A stretch of 37,167 bases of DNA from an uncultured Lachnospiraceae bacterium (GCA_949893755.1 CATLCV010000028.1:1-37167), one strand, 5' to 3'; numbered from the stretch's first letter, positions 16,421 to 24,559 are shown. Program-made: numbers and translations. The notes: generated by a model from the letters alone, not told the origin.

Positions 16421-16520
16421 CTCTTATTGTTCGATTGCTCGCTCAGGTTGGCACCTTCCGTTTTCACAGGGTTGCCGCAGCTTCACAGATCCTTTGTATC
16501 TCCACTGCTCTGAATAAGAG
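16421..16520 (-). promoter_or_regulatory. SAM-I (S-box) riboswitch aptamer
   Basis: On the minus strand the P1 stem is formed by CTCTTATT (complement of 16513-16520) and AATAAGAG (complement of 16421-16428). Between them are the S-box core signatures AGAGCAGTGGAG, GGATCTGTGAAGCTGCGGCA followed by ACC, and AAGGTGCCAACCTGAGCGAG. It is in the metK leader, the classic S-box target. Binding of SAM should favour the terminator at 16380-16402. Confidence 0.93.
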
Positions 16521-16594
16521 AAAGTCTATTTTATGAAATTGTATTTATCCCATATCGGAAACATGCTTTCGCATTCCGTATAAGATATAATTAG

Positions 16595-16623
16595 ACTTTA
16601 CACCGTATACTGCAAAATGTCAA
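16595..16623 (-). promoter_or_regulatory. metK promoter
   Basis: On the minus strand: TTGACA (complement of 16618-16623), a 17-base spacer, and TAAAGT (complement of 16595-16600). It is placed about 75 bases before the SAM-I aptamer. Confidence 0.7.
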
Positions 16624-16692
16624 TATACAGATACAGGAAAATCTCAGAAAATCATTTTGAAAATTCTGGAAGCGCTGCACGGGTTGATCATC

Positions 16693-17985
16693 TCAGCTCA
16701 CCTTCAAAACAAACTTCTGGATTTCCTTTTCACTGGCCACCTTCTCGATGATGCCGCCGATGCTCTGCAGCTTCTCCTCGAACCGCTCGTAGCCCCTCTG
16801 GATATACTTGATATCGTCCACGATCGTCACGCCGTCGGTCGCAAGCCCTGCGATACAGAGCGCCGCGCCTGCCCGGAGATCCGGCGCGCTGATCCTGGTA
16901 CCGGAAAACTTCTCCACGCCCTCTATGGTTGCCGAGTTGCCTTCTACCTTGATGACTGCCCCCATCCTTGCCAGCTCATCCAGATATTTGAACCGGTTTT
17001 CAAAAATACTCTCCGTGATCGTACTGGTCCCGTTCGCCAATGCCAGGACCACCCCGATCTGGGGCTGCATATCTGTCGGATACCCCGGATACGGCAGTGT
17101 CTTAACCTGTGTGCTCCTGAGTCTTCCCTTTGCCACCACGCGGACAGCATCGTCAAATTCTTCGATCTCGCAGCCAATGTCCTTTAGCTTGGAGATGGTC
17201 GCATCCAGATGCTTCGGGATCACATTGAGCACCGTCACATCCCCCTTGGTAGCCGCCGCCGCAAACATAAAGGTTCCCGCTTCGATCTGATCCGGAATAA
17301 TGGAATATTCGGACTTATGCAGGGAATGTACTCCGCGGATCTTGATCACATCCGTTCCTGCTCCCCTGATATTCGCTCCCATGCTGTTGAGGAAATTGGC
17401 AACGTCTACGACATGAGGCTCCTTCGCCACATTTTCCATGATCGTAAGGCCGTCTGCCATTGCGGCCGCCATCATCACATTGATGGTCGCGCCTACGCTG
17501 ACCACGTCAAAATACAGATGCGTCCCCCGCATGTGCTCGGACTCCGCCACGATCTTGCCGTGCTCGATATCCACATCCGCGCCCAGTGCACGGAAGCCCT
17601 TCAAATGCTGGTCAATGGGCCTGCTTCCGATATTGCAGCCTCCCGGAAGCGCCACCTCTGCCTTGCTGTACTTTCCGAGCAGAGCGCCCAGCAAATAGTA
17701 AGATGCTCTGATCTTCTTTATATAATCATATTCAATATTAAAGTCTGTAATCGTACCTCCGTTGATCTTCACCCTGTGCCGGTCCAGTCTCTGCACGGTT
17801 GCGCCGATGCCTGAGATTGCCTCCAGCATTACATTAATATCATTGACATCCGGGAGGTTGTCAATCAATACCGTCTCATCTGTCATAATTGCAGCCGCAA
17901 GAATTGCAAGCGCCGCATTCTTCGCCCCGCTGATCTCAACTTCCCCTACCAGCGGGTTCCCACCCTTAATTACATACTGCTCCAT
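16693..17985 (-). CDS. murA: UDP-N-acetylglucosamine 1-carboxyvinyltransferase MurA
   Basis: 430 residues from the ATG at 17985, with GAGGTG upstream; the frame is open 18 codons further without a ribosome site. It begins MEQYVIKGGNPLVGEVEISG and carries the substrate-binding KNAALAILAA. The PEP-attacking cysteine is in ALPGGCNIGSRPIDQHLKG, so the fosfomycin-target cysteine is present. Further conserved parts are KIRGVHSLHKSEYSIIPDQI and YPGYPTDMQPQIGVVLALAN. It transfers enolpyruvate to UDP-GlcNAc, the first committed step of peptidoglycan synthesis, in the cytosol. Firmicutes often have two MurA paralogues; which one this is cannot be decided from the window. The promoter is at 18070-18097. 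Confidence 0.97.
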   Translation of the reverse strand: MEQYVIKGGNPLVGEVEISGAKNAALAILAAAIMTDETVLIDNLPDVNDINVMLEAISGIGATVQRLDRHRVKINGGTITDFNIEYDYIKKIRASYYLLGALLGKYSKAEVALPGGCNIGSRPIDQHLKGFRALGADVDIEHGKIVAESEHMRGTHLYFDVVSVGATINVMMAAAMADGLTIMENVAKEPHVVDVANFLNSMGANIRGAGTDVIKIRGVHSLHKSEYSIIPDQIEAGTFMFAAAATKGDVTVLNVIPKHLDATISKLKDIGCEIEEFDDAVRVVAKGRLRSTQVKTLPYPGYPTDMQPQIGVVLALANGTSTITESIFENRFKYLDELARMGAVIKVEGNSATIEGVEKFSGTRISAPDLRAGAALCIAGLATDGVTIVDDIKYIQRGYERFEEKLQSIGGIIEKVASEKEIQKFVLKVS

Positions 17986-18069
17986 TACCGCACCTCGATT
18001 ATCCGATATTGTTACAATGACTGATTCTAAAAACCGCAATTGATCGGAACGATTTCAAAAATCTTTTAT

Positions 18070-18097
18070 AGTATACCACAAAAATCCAATTTGTAAA
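18070..18097 (-). promoter_or_regulatory. murA promoter
   Basis: On the minus strand: TTTACA (complement of 18092-18097), a 16-base spacer, and TATACT (complement of 18070-18075). It lies about 85 bases upstream of the murA ATG, in the gap after the shikimate kinase gene. Confidence 0.6.
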
Positions 18098-18136
18098 ATC
18101 TTTTTTCTCAGATGCAACGTTATAATTATAAAATTG

Positions 18137-18640
18137 TTAAATTTTTATTACAGAGAGCACTTTTCCTATTGTTTCCTCTATGGAAAGTTGATCCTCTTCT
18201 ATCGTAATATCCGCATATTTTTCAAATAATTTTACCCGTTCCTCGTAAAGTTCCTGAAAACTCTGTCCTTCCCGCAATACAACGCCCCGCTGCTGCGGAT
18301 TTCGGATCCTACGCCTGATCGTCTGATAAGAAACCTTCAGATAAATGACGGTTCCGATCTCCCGGAAGTGCCGCATTGCCTCGTCGCTGTAGACCACACT
18401 TCCCCCGGGAGCAATGACCGCATTTTCCACATTGAGGTCCCGGTTCACCTGATTTTCGATGGCAAGGAAGCCGTCCTCCCCGACCTCCGCAATGATCTCA
18501 TGGAGCAGCTTCCCCTCCTGCTCCTGGATCATAAGATCTGTATCTACAAACCGCATCCCCAGCCGTTTCGCAGCCACCACACCGATCGTACTTTTTCCCA
18601 CGGCAGGCATGCCGATAAAAATAATATTCTTTTTTTTCAT
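18137..18640 (-). CDS. aroK: shikimate kinase
   Basis: 167 residues, normal for this family. The P-loop is GMPAVGKSTIG at about residues 10-20, followed by the substrate and metal segment RFVDTDLMIQE. GEDGFLAIENQV corresponds to the GExxFRxxE shikimate-binding region (the usual FR is FL here), and the APGGSVVYS motif is intact. The lid region contains RGVVLREGQSFQELYEERV. It phosphorylates shikimate with ATP in chorismate synthesis. The FL in place of FR drops an arginine that normally contacts shikimate, so another small kinase of this fold is a lesser possibility. It is the last gene of the rpiB-mtnA-unknown cluster, with gaps of about 20 bases or less. Confidence 0.82.
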   Translation of the reverse strand: MKKKNIIFIGMPAVGKSTIGVVAAKRLGMRFVDTDLMIQEQEGKLLHEIIAEVGEDGFLAIENQVNRDLNVENAVIAPGGSVVYSDEAMRHFREIGTVIYLKVSYQTIRRRIRNPQQRGVVLREGQSFQELYEERVKLFEKYADITIEEDQLSIEETIGKVLSVIKI

Positions 18641-18659
18641 ATTGTATCTGTCTCCCGTA

Positions 18660-19103
18660 TCAATAGAACTTCTGACGCAGCCTGCGGTTCTCGCTCCGCC
18701 GCTTATACAGCTCCTGAAAAAGCATCACATCGATCAGGTCCCGCAGCCAGTCCTGGCGCACCCGGCGGAACTGCTGTCCTTCCACACCCTTCATCTCCTG
18801 GGCCGAATCATTTTCTCCAAAGGGCCGTTCCTCCGCCTTTACCCGGTCGTAGATCCGGCCGCTCATCAGACGCAGCTGCAGCTGGTCGGGATATTCGTCA
18901 TAGATCATGCTGTCCGGCCCGTCGCAGCGGTCGCACTCTTCCTCCACATAAGGCAGTACTCGTTTTGCCGTATCCGGATACAGGCTTCTCATGTATTCAT
19001 AATCCCTTCGGTCCAGCCGTTCATCATCGTAGATAAAGGGCATGGGATACACCATGTAATATGGCAGTTTTCCTTCCATCGCTTCCACTTCCATTTCAGA
19101 CAT
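18660..19103 (-). CDS. conserved hypothetical protein (Lachnospiraceae type)
   Basis: 147 residues, highly charged, without membrane segments. The sequence KLPYYMVYPMPFIYDDERLD, RRDYEYMRSLYPDTAKRVLP, VEEECDRCDGPDSMIYDEYP and the C-terminal WLRDLIDVMLFQELYKRRSE resemble an uncharacterised family that I associate with Lachnospiraceae; no function is known to me. The start overlaps the mtnA stop by eight bases, which points to translational coupling. An internal ATG at codon 9 has a better ribosome site (GGAAG), so the true protein may be eight residues shorter. The tyrosine- and arginine-rich tail may bind nucleic acid or spore-coat partners, but there is no direct evidence. Confidence 0.75.
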   Translation of the reverse strand: MSEMEVEAMEGKLPYYMVYPMPFIYDDERLDRRDYEYMRSLYPDTAKRVLPYVEEECDRCDGPDSMIYDEYPDQLQLRLMSGRIYDRVKAEERPFGENDSAQEMKGVEGQQFRRVRQDWLRDLIDVMLFQELYKRRSENRRLRQKFY

Positions 19104-20217
19104 TTATATTTTCATTGTATGCAGAAGGAAGCGGTTTTGGTAATAATTTTCGAAATGCCTCTTTATAGGGAGGACGCGCGATCCCGTTTTCCGTGATGAT
19201 CGCGGCGATCAGGCTGTGGTCCGTCACGTCGAAGCAGGGATTATACACCTTCACGGACTCCGGCGCCATGCGCGTCTCATACCACATCTCTGTGATCTCT
19301 TCCGGAGCGCGTTCTTCAATCGGAATCTCGTCCCCTGTCCCCAGCGTCATATCGATCGTGGATGTGGGCGCGCATACATAAAGCGGGACATTATACTGCT
19401 TTGCCACGCATGCCACAACGGAGGTTCCGATCTTGTTGGCCGTATCCCCGTTGGCCGCTACCCGGTCGCATCCCACAAATACGGCCTGAACCAGCCCTTT
19501 TTTCATGACAGCCGCAGACATATTATCGCAGATCAGAGTCACATCCATCCCCGCCGCATGCAGCTCCGACGCAGTCAGACGGGCGCCCTGCAGGAGAGGA
19601 CGTGTCTCATCCACAAAGATGTGAAAATCATATCCCCGTTCCTGTCCCAGATACATGGGAGCCGTTGCTGTCCCGTACTTTACCGTGGCAAGCTGGCCTG
19701 CATTGCAGTGGGTCAGAAGCCCGTCTCCCGGCTTTACCAGAGTCAGCGCATGCTCCCCGATCCTCCGGCAGACCTCAATATCCTCATCGTGGATGCGGAT
19801 GGCCTCTCTTTGAAGAAGGCGCCTGATCTCAGCGGTTCCTTCCGGCAGATGCGTCCTGACCACCTGTTCCATGCGGTCCAGCGCCCAGAACAGATTCACC
19901 GCCGTGGGGCGGGAGCCTGCAAGGTAATTCTTTGCCTTCCGGAACTCCTCATAAAAGAGCTGCGGATCATCCGTACCGATCTGCTCTGCCGCCAGATAAA
20001 TCCCGATGGCCGCCGCAACACCGATAGCCGGAGCTCCCCGCACCTTCAAAAGCCGGATAGCCTCCCAGATATCCTTGAGATCCGTCAGAGAAAGCAGCTC
20101 AATCCTTCCCGGAAGCTGTGTCTGGTCGATGATCACCAATGCATACTTCTCAATATCCAGCGCGACCGTCTCGTAATCTAAAATATTTTTTTCTAAATTT
20201 TCCATATTATCAGCCAT
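19096..20217 (-). CDS. mtnA: S-methyl-5-thioribose-1-phosphate isomerase
   Basis: 373 residues from the ATG at 20217, which overlaps the rpiB stop by eight bases; a TTG four codons upstream is also open. The conserved segments are VRGAPAIGVAAAIGIYLAAE, SRPTAVNLFWALDRM, the catalytic cysteine in LTHCNAGQLATVKYGTATAP, and the catalytic aspartate in VFVGCDRVAANGDTANKIGT. It converts methylthioribose-1-phosphate to methylthioribulose-1-phosphate in methionine salvage; homologues also act on 5-deoxyribose-1-phosphate. It is related to eIF2B alpha subunits, but the catalytic residues mark it as the enzyme. The other mtn genes are not in the window, so the pathway is incomplete here. Confidence 0.93.
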   Translation of the reverse strand: MADNMENLEKNILDYETVALDIEKYALVIIDQTQLPGRIELLSLTDLKDIWEAIRLLKVRGAPAIGVAAAIGIYLAAEQIGTDDPQLFYEEFRKAKNYLAGSRPTAVNLFWALDRMEQVVRTHLPEGTAEIRRLLQREAIRIHDEDIEVCRRIGEHALTLVKPGDGLLTHCNAGQLATVKYGTATAPMYLGQERGYDFHIFVDETRPLLQGARLTASELHAAGMDVTLICDNMSAAVMKKGLVQAVFVGCDRVAANGDTANKIGTSVVACVAKQYNVPLYVCAPTSTIDMTLGTGDEIPIEERAPEEITEMWYETRMAPESVKVYNPCFDVTDHSLIAAIITENGIARPPYKEAFRKLLPKPLPSAYNENINV

Positions 20218-20659
20218 TTTTCTTTTCAATATCCATGATCATATTCACCCGGTTGACGTGGCGCTCTGCTCCGGAAAATTCTGTGCGCATCCACACATCC
20301 ACGATCATTTTCGCCAGCTCCGCCCCTACGACCCTGGCGCCAAATGCCAGAATGTTGCAGTCATTGTGCTCTCTGGACATCCTGGCCGTAAACGGCTCGC
20401 TGCACACTGCCGCCCGGATTCCTTTTACCTTATTCGCTGCCAGAGAGATTCCCAGCCCGGTCCCGCAGATCAGAATCCCCCGGTCTACTTCCCCCTTTAC
20501 AACCGCATTTGCCACGATCTCCCCATAGATCGGGTAGTCGCAGCTTTCTGTGGAATTCGTTCCGTAATCGATCACCTCGTGTCCGTTTTCCGTTAAAAAT
20601 TCTATGATCTCTGCCTTCAGCTCCAGTGCCGAATGGTCATTTCCAATTCCAACTATCAT
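20210..20659 (-). CDS. rpiB: ribose-5-phosphate isomerase B
   Basis: 149 residues, the usual RpiB length. It begins MIVGIGNDHSALELKAEIIE with the substrate-binding Asp-His. The catalytic cysteine is in GILICGTGLGISLAANKVKG and SREHNDCNILAFGARV follows; the LacAB/RpiB fold is clear. It interconverts ribose-5-phosphate and ribulose-5-phosphate, and some members take allose- or galactose-6-phosphate. AAGGAGGATAAAGG precedes the ATG. Its end overlaps mtnA by eight bases, coupling two sugar-phosphate aldose-ketose isomerases. It heads the operon rpiB-mtnA-unknown-aroK. Confidence 0.94.
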   Translation of the reverse strand: MIVGIGNDHSALELKAEIIEFLTENGHEVIDYGTNSTESCDYPIYGEIVANAVVKGEVDRGILICGTGLGISLAANKVKGIRAAVCSEPFTARMSREHNDCNILAFGARVVGAELAKMIVDVWMRTEFSGAERHVNRVNMIMDIEKKNG

Positions 20660-20988
20660 AACCTTTATCCTCCTTTATTAATACAATGATGTACTGGCGT
20701 GCAGTATGGCGCACGGCCCGGGCAATCAGCCATGCTCTCATTGTAACAGATTTCGGGGTTGGTTACAATGTATAAATTCGCGGCGGCAATGGACACAGCT
20801 TTTCTATACTTTAGCCTGAAAAACACATGGATATGATACGATGTTTGTGGTAATATATCTGGTAGAGTCTCAGAGCAGAAGACATACCTTTCGTCTGAGA
20901 AATTTCCAACTGTACGGTTGGAAATCTTTCCCATTGCATCCACACGGGTAGAAAAATTTCTTAAAAGAAAATAGAATGGAGAATGATC
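20660..20988. other. 329-bp divergent intergenic region with leader hairpins before the aminopeptidase
   Basis: There is no convincing gene. It must hold the divergent promoters of rpiB and the aminopeptidase; candidate -10 boxes exist (for example TATACT near 20808) but no good -35 partner. On the plus strand two hairpins precede the aminopeptidase: TCTCAGA (20868-20874) with TCTGAGA (20894-20900), and the eight-base-stem palindrome at 20903-20924. Confidence 0.5.
20903..20924. repeat. palindrome sharing 18 bases with the 12142-12331 element
   Basis: TTTCCAAC (20903-20910) and GTTGGAAA (20917-20924) pair around TGTACG. The 18 bases from 20903 to 20920 are identical to 12137-12154, which is the left end of the hairpin element upstream of argF. 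It may be a solo end, a relic of the same element, or a shared regulatory site. Confidence 0.6.
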
Positions 20989-22287
20989 ATGCAAAACTTA
21001 CCAATTGAGATTTCGCAGCTTTTTGAATTTCTGGAAAACGGCACCTCCGCTTTTCATGTAACTGCCCACAGTAAAAAAGTCCTCATAGAAGCAGGCTTTT
21101 CTGAATTAAAGCTCAATGCTCCCTGGACGTTGGAGCGAGGCGGGCGTTATTTCTGCTGTCCTTTTGATACCACACTTTACGCTTTTACCATCGGTGAGGA
21201 ATGCGATCTGTCCAACGGCATTCATATCGGAGGCGCGCACACGGATTTTCCTGCCATCAAGGTAAAGCCGAACCCGGAAATATTTACTCACGGATACATG
21301 CAGCTAAATACGGAGCTTTACGGCGGTCCGATCTTAAGCAGCTTTTTCGACCGCTCCCTGTCCCTGGCAGGAAAGGTGGTCACACGCGGCCCCTCTTATG
21401 ACCGTCCTGTCGGCCATCTGATCGATTTTCAGCGTCCCGTGGTCTGTCTGCCGAACCTGGCCATCCATATGAACCGTACAGCCAATGAGAAGGGCTCCCC
21501 TGTCGATAACCAGAAGCATCTCCTTCCCATCCTGGGGACTCTGGATGATATGCTGAACAAGGATTCCACCCTGATCAAGCTGCTGGCAGAGGAACTGGAT
21601 GTGGATGCAGAGGAGATTCTGGATTATGACCTGTGCCTTTATAATCTGGATCGGCCAGAACTGGCGGGTATCACAGAGGAATTTATCTCCGCTCCCCGGC
21701 TTGACGATATCACCTCCGTCTGCGCGCTGGTACACGGACTGGCCGAAAACCATAACCGGAGCAGGGTCAATCTGGTCTGCCTGTTTGACAACGAGGAGAT
21801 CGGCAGTCTCAGCAAGCAGGGCGCAGATTCCTTCCTCCCTGCCGTGATCATCGGGAAGATCTGGCAGGCCTTCGGAAAGAGCATGATCGACTGCATGGCG
21901 GACCTGTCGGAGGGTCTGATGGTGTCTGCGGATGTCGCCCATGCCTATCATCCCAACTATCCTGCGGTCCAGGATATCACCAACTATCCGGTCATGAACC
22001 AGGGCTTTGTGTTCAAGTCAGCCAGCAATCAGTCCTATGCCTGGGACTGCGAAGCGCTGGGCGCCATGATCGCCCTTTGTGAGGAAAAGCAGATCCCATA
22101 TCAGCGTTTTGCCAAGCACTCCAATACAAAGGGCGGCGGAACTATCGCTTCGATCCTGTCCTCCCATCTGCCCGTCAAGACTGTTGATACCGGGGCCGGC
22201 ATCCTTGCCATGCATTCCAGCCGGGAGATGATGGGTATTAAAGATCAGATCGCGCTGAGCCGGTTTGCGAAGGCATTTTTCGAGTAG
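20989..22287 (+). CDS. apeB: M18 family aminopeptidase
   Basis: 432 residues from the second ATG (20989), which has GGAG seven bases upstream; the first ATG at 20983 is too close to it. The zinc ligands of the M18 family are visible: the His-Asp pair in GIHIGGAHTDFPAIKVKPNP, the Glu pair in LVCLFDNEEIGSLSKQGADS, the aspartate in MVSADVAHAYHPNYP, and a late histidine in VDTGAGILAMHSSREMMG. Family members are dodecameric cytosolic aminopeptidases that favour aspartate or glutamate, or aliphatic residues, at the N terminus. It stands alone on the plus strand between minus-strand operons and is convergent with the membrane-protein unit at 22337-22988. Confidence 0.93.
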   Translation: MQNLPIEISQLFEFLENGTSAFHVTAHSKKVLIEAGFSELKLNAPWTLERGGRYFCCPFDTTLYAFTIGEECDLSNGIHIGGAHTDFPAIKVKPNPEIFTHGYMQLNTELYGGPILSSFFDRSLSLAGKVVTRGPSYDRPVGHLIDFQRPVVCLPNLAIHMNRTANEKGSPVDNQKHLLPILGTLDDMLNKDSTLIKLLAEELDVDAEEILDYDLCLYNLDRPELAGITEEFISAPRLDDITSVCALVHGLAENHNRSRVNLVCLFDNEEIGSLSKQGADSFLPAVIIGKIWQAFGKSMIDCMADLSEGLMVSADVAHAYHPNYPAVQDITNYPVMNQGFVFKSASNQSYAWDCEALGAMIALCEEKQIPYQRFAKHSNTKGGGTIASILSSHLPVKTVDTGAGILAMHSSREMMGIKDQIALSRFAKAFFE

Positions 22288-22300
22288 TTCTAGCTGTACA

Positions 22301-22334
22301 AAGGGACTGATTTAGAAATTTAAACCAGTCCCTT
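22301..22334. terminator. bidirectional terminator between convergent genes
   Basis: AAGGGACTG (22301-22309) pairs perfectly with CAGTCCCTT (22326-22334) around an AT-rich loop. T-rich sequence follows weakly on both strands. It lies between the aminopeptidase stop (22287) and the stop of the minus-strand gene at 22337. Confidence 0.65.
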
Positions 22335-22336
22335 CT

Positions 22337-22792
22337 CTATTCATCATTTCTGTTTTTACCAAATCCATATCCGCCAAAAGCACCAACTACAACGCCTCCA
22401 ACTGTATAAATAATCTTTTCCATAACATCTGGATTATCCTTTAACAAAATAACTAAAAAGATAAAAAATACCATGGCCACAATCATTGTTAAAAAGGTAA
22501 ATACTTTTCTATGAAATTTCTCAGCATAGCTATTTTTCATTTCTAATTCCGCACCATCTAAATACTTAGAAATATGGTCCGGTGTCAGCTTTTTCATCAC
22601 CGCGGTTTCAGGTGAAGGTAAACTACGACGCATCTGAACTGATGAAGAAATAATCATTCTTTCTATAACTTTTCTATGCTCTGGTGGGACACTTTCAAGA
22701 ACATCTTCTAATTCAGCTTCTTCCAAATTATCTTTATCTACATTTTCTAAAGACTGTGTTTCTTTATCATTTTGTTCCCTATTTTCTTCCAA
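22337..22792 (-). CDS. DUF2335-like membrane protein
   Basis: 151 residues. The first 55 are acidic (MEENREQNDKETQSLENVDK, LEEAELEDVLESVPPEHR). A segment RRSLPSPETAVMKKLTPDHI and the helix that follows resemble the DUF2335 family. Two hydrophobic helices end the protein (about 97-117 and 125-143, the second glycine-rich), so it should be an inner-membrane protein with a cytosolic N-terminal domain. The start is a TTG at 22792: it has AGGAGG ten bases upstream inside the end of the preceding gene, and no in-frame ATG exists nearby. The AT-rich composition differs from the flanking housekeeping genes and suggests acquisition. Function unknown. Confidence 0.65.
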   Translation of the reverse strand: MEENREQNDKETQSLENVDKDNLEEAELEDVLESVPPEHRKVIERMIISSSVQMRRSLPSPETAVMKKLTPDHISKYLDGAELEMKNSYAEKFHRKVFTFLTMIVAMVFFIFLVILLKDNPDVMEKIIYTVGGVVVGAFGGYGFGKNRNDE

Positions 22793-22793
22793 A

Positions 22794-22988
22794 TTAATTT
22801 GCCTCCTCAGAAAATCCCTGAATAATCATTTGCGTCATACATCCTATGGTTGACTGCATTTTGTCGGCTATATCATTTCCTACTGTAGATGCAACATATG
22901 CTTGGATCTCTATGTCTTTATGCTTTGGAAATCTCGGCTCAAAATTTTTATAAAATGATCTCCCTGGCTTCTTCTTAGTTAAATACAT
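22794..22988 (-). CDS. hypothetical small protein, partner of the DUF2335-like gene
   Basis: 64 residues from the ATG at 22988, which has a perfect AGGAGG seven bases upstream; the longer frame to 23021 lacks a ribosome site. It begins MYLTKKKPGRSFYKNFEPRF and contains AYVASTVGNDIADKMQSTIG. No membrane helix is evident. I do not recognise it. Its stop is two bases from the TTG of the DUF2335-like gene and the last codons contain that gene's ribosome site, so the two are tightly coupled and likely act together. The same AT-rich composition supports one acquired unit. Confidence 0.6.
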   Translation of the reverse strand: MYLTKKKPGRSFYKNFEPRFPKHKDIEIQAYVASTVGNDIADKMQSTIGCMTQMIIQGFSEEAN

Positions 22989-23101
22989 ATTAAAACCTCC
23001 TTTTCTCATGAGCACCTCCACATATAAAGTATGCCCAAAATATTGAAAATTGACTTAGCATTAACACATCATTGTTATGTGTCATTTCTTTTTTTGTATT
23101 T

Positions 23102-23132
23102 ATTATAGCATTTTTTTCTTGTCTTGTCTCAA
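23102..23132 (-). promoter_or_regulatory. promoter of the two-gene membrane-protein unit
   Basis: On the minus strand a perfect -10 TATAAT (complement of 23102-23107) is preceded by TTGAGA at 19 bases or GAGACA at 17 bases. Just downstream, ACACAT (23064-23069) and ATGTGT (23077-23082) form an inverted repeat that could be an operator. Confidence 0.55.
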
Positions 23133-23201
23133 AAAAATGAAATATGCTAATTATTCAGAGCCATCTTAGAGCCACTTTTCAAATAATATTGCTATTTTAG
23201 C

Positions 23202-23234
23202 AAAAAGGGACTTTCTGAAATCCCAGAAAGCCCC
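23202..23234 (-). terminator. tuf terminator
   Basis: GGGACTTTCTG (23207-23217) pairs with CAGAAAGCCCC (23224-23234) with one G-T type mismatch. On the minus strand the hairpin runs into TTTTT (complement of 23202-23206). It ends the tuf transcript. Confidence 0.8.
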
Positions 23235-23256
23235 ATAAAGTCCAGCTTTTTAAAAA

Positions 23257-24450
23257 TTATTCAATAATCTTAGCTACTGTACCAGATCCTACTGTACGTC
23301 CGCCTTCACGGATAGCGAAACGAAGACCTTCCTCCATAGCTACCGGATGGATCAGTTCAACTGTCATCTCTACGTTATCTCCAGGCATACACATCTCTAC
23401 GCCCTCCGGCAGATCGCAGACACCAGTCACGTCTGTTGTTCTGAAATAGAACTGCGGTCTGTAGTTGTTGAAGAACGGTGTATGACGTCCACCTTCATCC
23501 TTTGTCAGTACGTATACCTGGCAGGTAAACTTTGTATGACACTTTACGGTACCTGGTTTGATCAGAACCTGACCTCTTTCGATCTCTGTTCTCTGTACGC
23601 CACGGAGCAGTGCACCGATGTTATCACCTGCACGAGCCTCGTCAAGCAGCTTACGGAACATCTCGATACCAGTTACAACAGTCTTGCGGATATCCTCATG
23701 GATACCGATGATCTCTACTTCGTCAGATACGTGAAGTGTTCCACGCTCTACACGGCCTGTAGCAACAGTTCCACGTCCTGTGATGGAGAATACGTCCTCT
23801 ACAGGCATCAGGAACGGCTTATCTGTATCACGCTCCGGTGTCGGGATCCACTCGTCAACAGCCTTCATAAGCTCCATAACCTTGTCGCCCCATTCGCTGT
23901 CCGGATCTTCCAGAGCCTTCAGAGCAGAACCCTGGATAACAGGAGTGTCATCTCCCGGGAACTCATACTCGTCAAGCAGCTCACGGATCTCCATCTCAAC
24001 CAGTTCAAGCAGCTCTTCGTCATCAACCATATCGCACTTGTTCATGAATACTACGATATACGGAACGTTAACCTGACGGGAAAGCAGGATATGCTCTCTT
24101 GTCTGAGCCATAACTCCGTCTGTAGCAGCTACAACCAGGATCGCGCCGTCCATCTGAGCAGCACCGGTGATCATGTTCTTAACGTAGTCAGCATGTCCCG
24201 GGCAGTCAACGTGTGCATAGTGACGGTTGTCTGTCTCGTACTCAACGTGAGCGGTAGAGATTGTGATTCCACGCTCTCTCTCTTCCGGAGCCTTATCGAT
24301 GTTGTCGAAAGCCACCTCTGCGTTACCTTCTACTCTCTTAGACAGAACCTTTGTGATCGCTGCTGTCAGAGTTGTCTTACCATGGTCAACGTGGCCGATG
24401 GTACCAATATTAGCATGTGGTTTTGTTCTTTCAAATTTAGCTTTAGCCAT
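23257..24450 (-). CDS. tuf: elongation factor Tu
   Basis: 397 residues from the ATG at 24450 (AGGAGG upstream; the longer frame is spurious). It begins [20 protein letters not shown]. The GTPase motifs are GHVDHGKTT (P-loop), [15 protein letters not shown] and NKCDMVDD. Domains 2 and 3 contain [14 protein letters not shown] and the typical ending [20 protein letters not shown]. It delivers aminoacyl-tRNA to the ribosome. It follows fusA, the usual str operon order, but has its own consensus-like promoter at 24531-24559 and a terminator right after. No second tuf copy is in the window. Confidence 0.99.
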   Translation of the reverse strand: MAKAKFERTKPHANIGTIGHVDHGKTTLTAAITKVLSKRVEGNAEVAFDNIDKAPEERERGITISTAHVEYETDNRHYAHVDCPGHADYVKNMITGAAQMDGAILVVAATDGVMAQTREHILLSRQVNVPYIVVFMNKCDMVDDEELLELVEMEIRELLDEYEFPGDDTPVIQGSALKALEDPDSEWGDKVMELMKAVDEWIPTPERDTDKPFLMPVEDVFSITGRGTVATGRVERGTLHVSDEVEIIGIHEDIRKTVVTGIEMFRKLLDEARAGDNIGALLRGVQRTEIERGQVLIKPGTVKCHTKFTCQVYVLTKDEGGRHTPFFNNYRPQFYFRTTDVTGVCDLPEGVEMCMPGDNVEMTVELIHPVAMEEGLRFAIREGGRTVGSGTVAKIIE

Positions 24451-24530
24451 TTTGAATGTCCTCCTTAATAATAGCACCTGTCTATCAGGCATTTTTAGAT
24501 TGTTTCGGTTTTTTTACTCGGCTATCCTTG

Positions 24531-24559
24531 ATTATATTTCAAACTCATAGGTTTTTCAA
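24531..24559 (-). promoter_or_regulatory. strong promoter between fusA and tuf
   Basis: On the minus strand: TTGAAA (complement of 24554-24559), a 17-base spacer, and a perfect TATAAT (complement of 24531-24536), about 80 bases before the tuf ATG. It would give tuf expression independent of the upstream ribosomal genes. Confidence 0.8.

Noticed and set aside
20665..20994. 109-codon minus-strand open frame between rpiB and the aminopeptidase
   Set aside because: It covers the divergent promoter region and leader hairpins, lacks a ribosome site, overlaps the aminopeptidase start and has no protein-like pattern.
23347..24468. 373-codon plus-strand frame opposite tuf
   Set aside because: It is a shadow of the highly biased tuf coding sequence; there is no ribosome site and the Cys/Leu-rich product is not protein-like.
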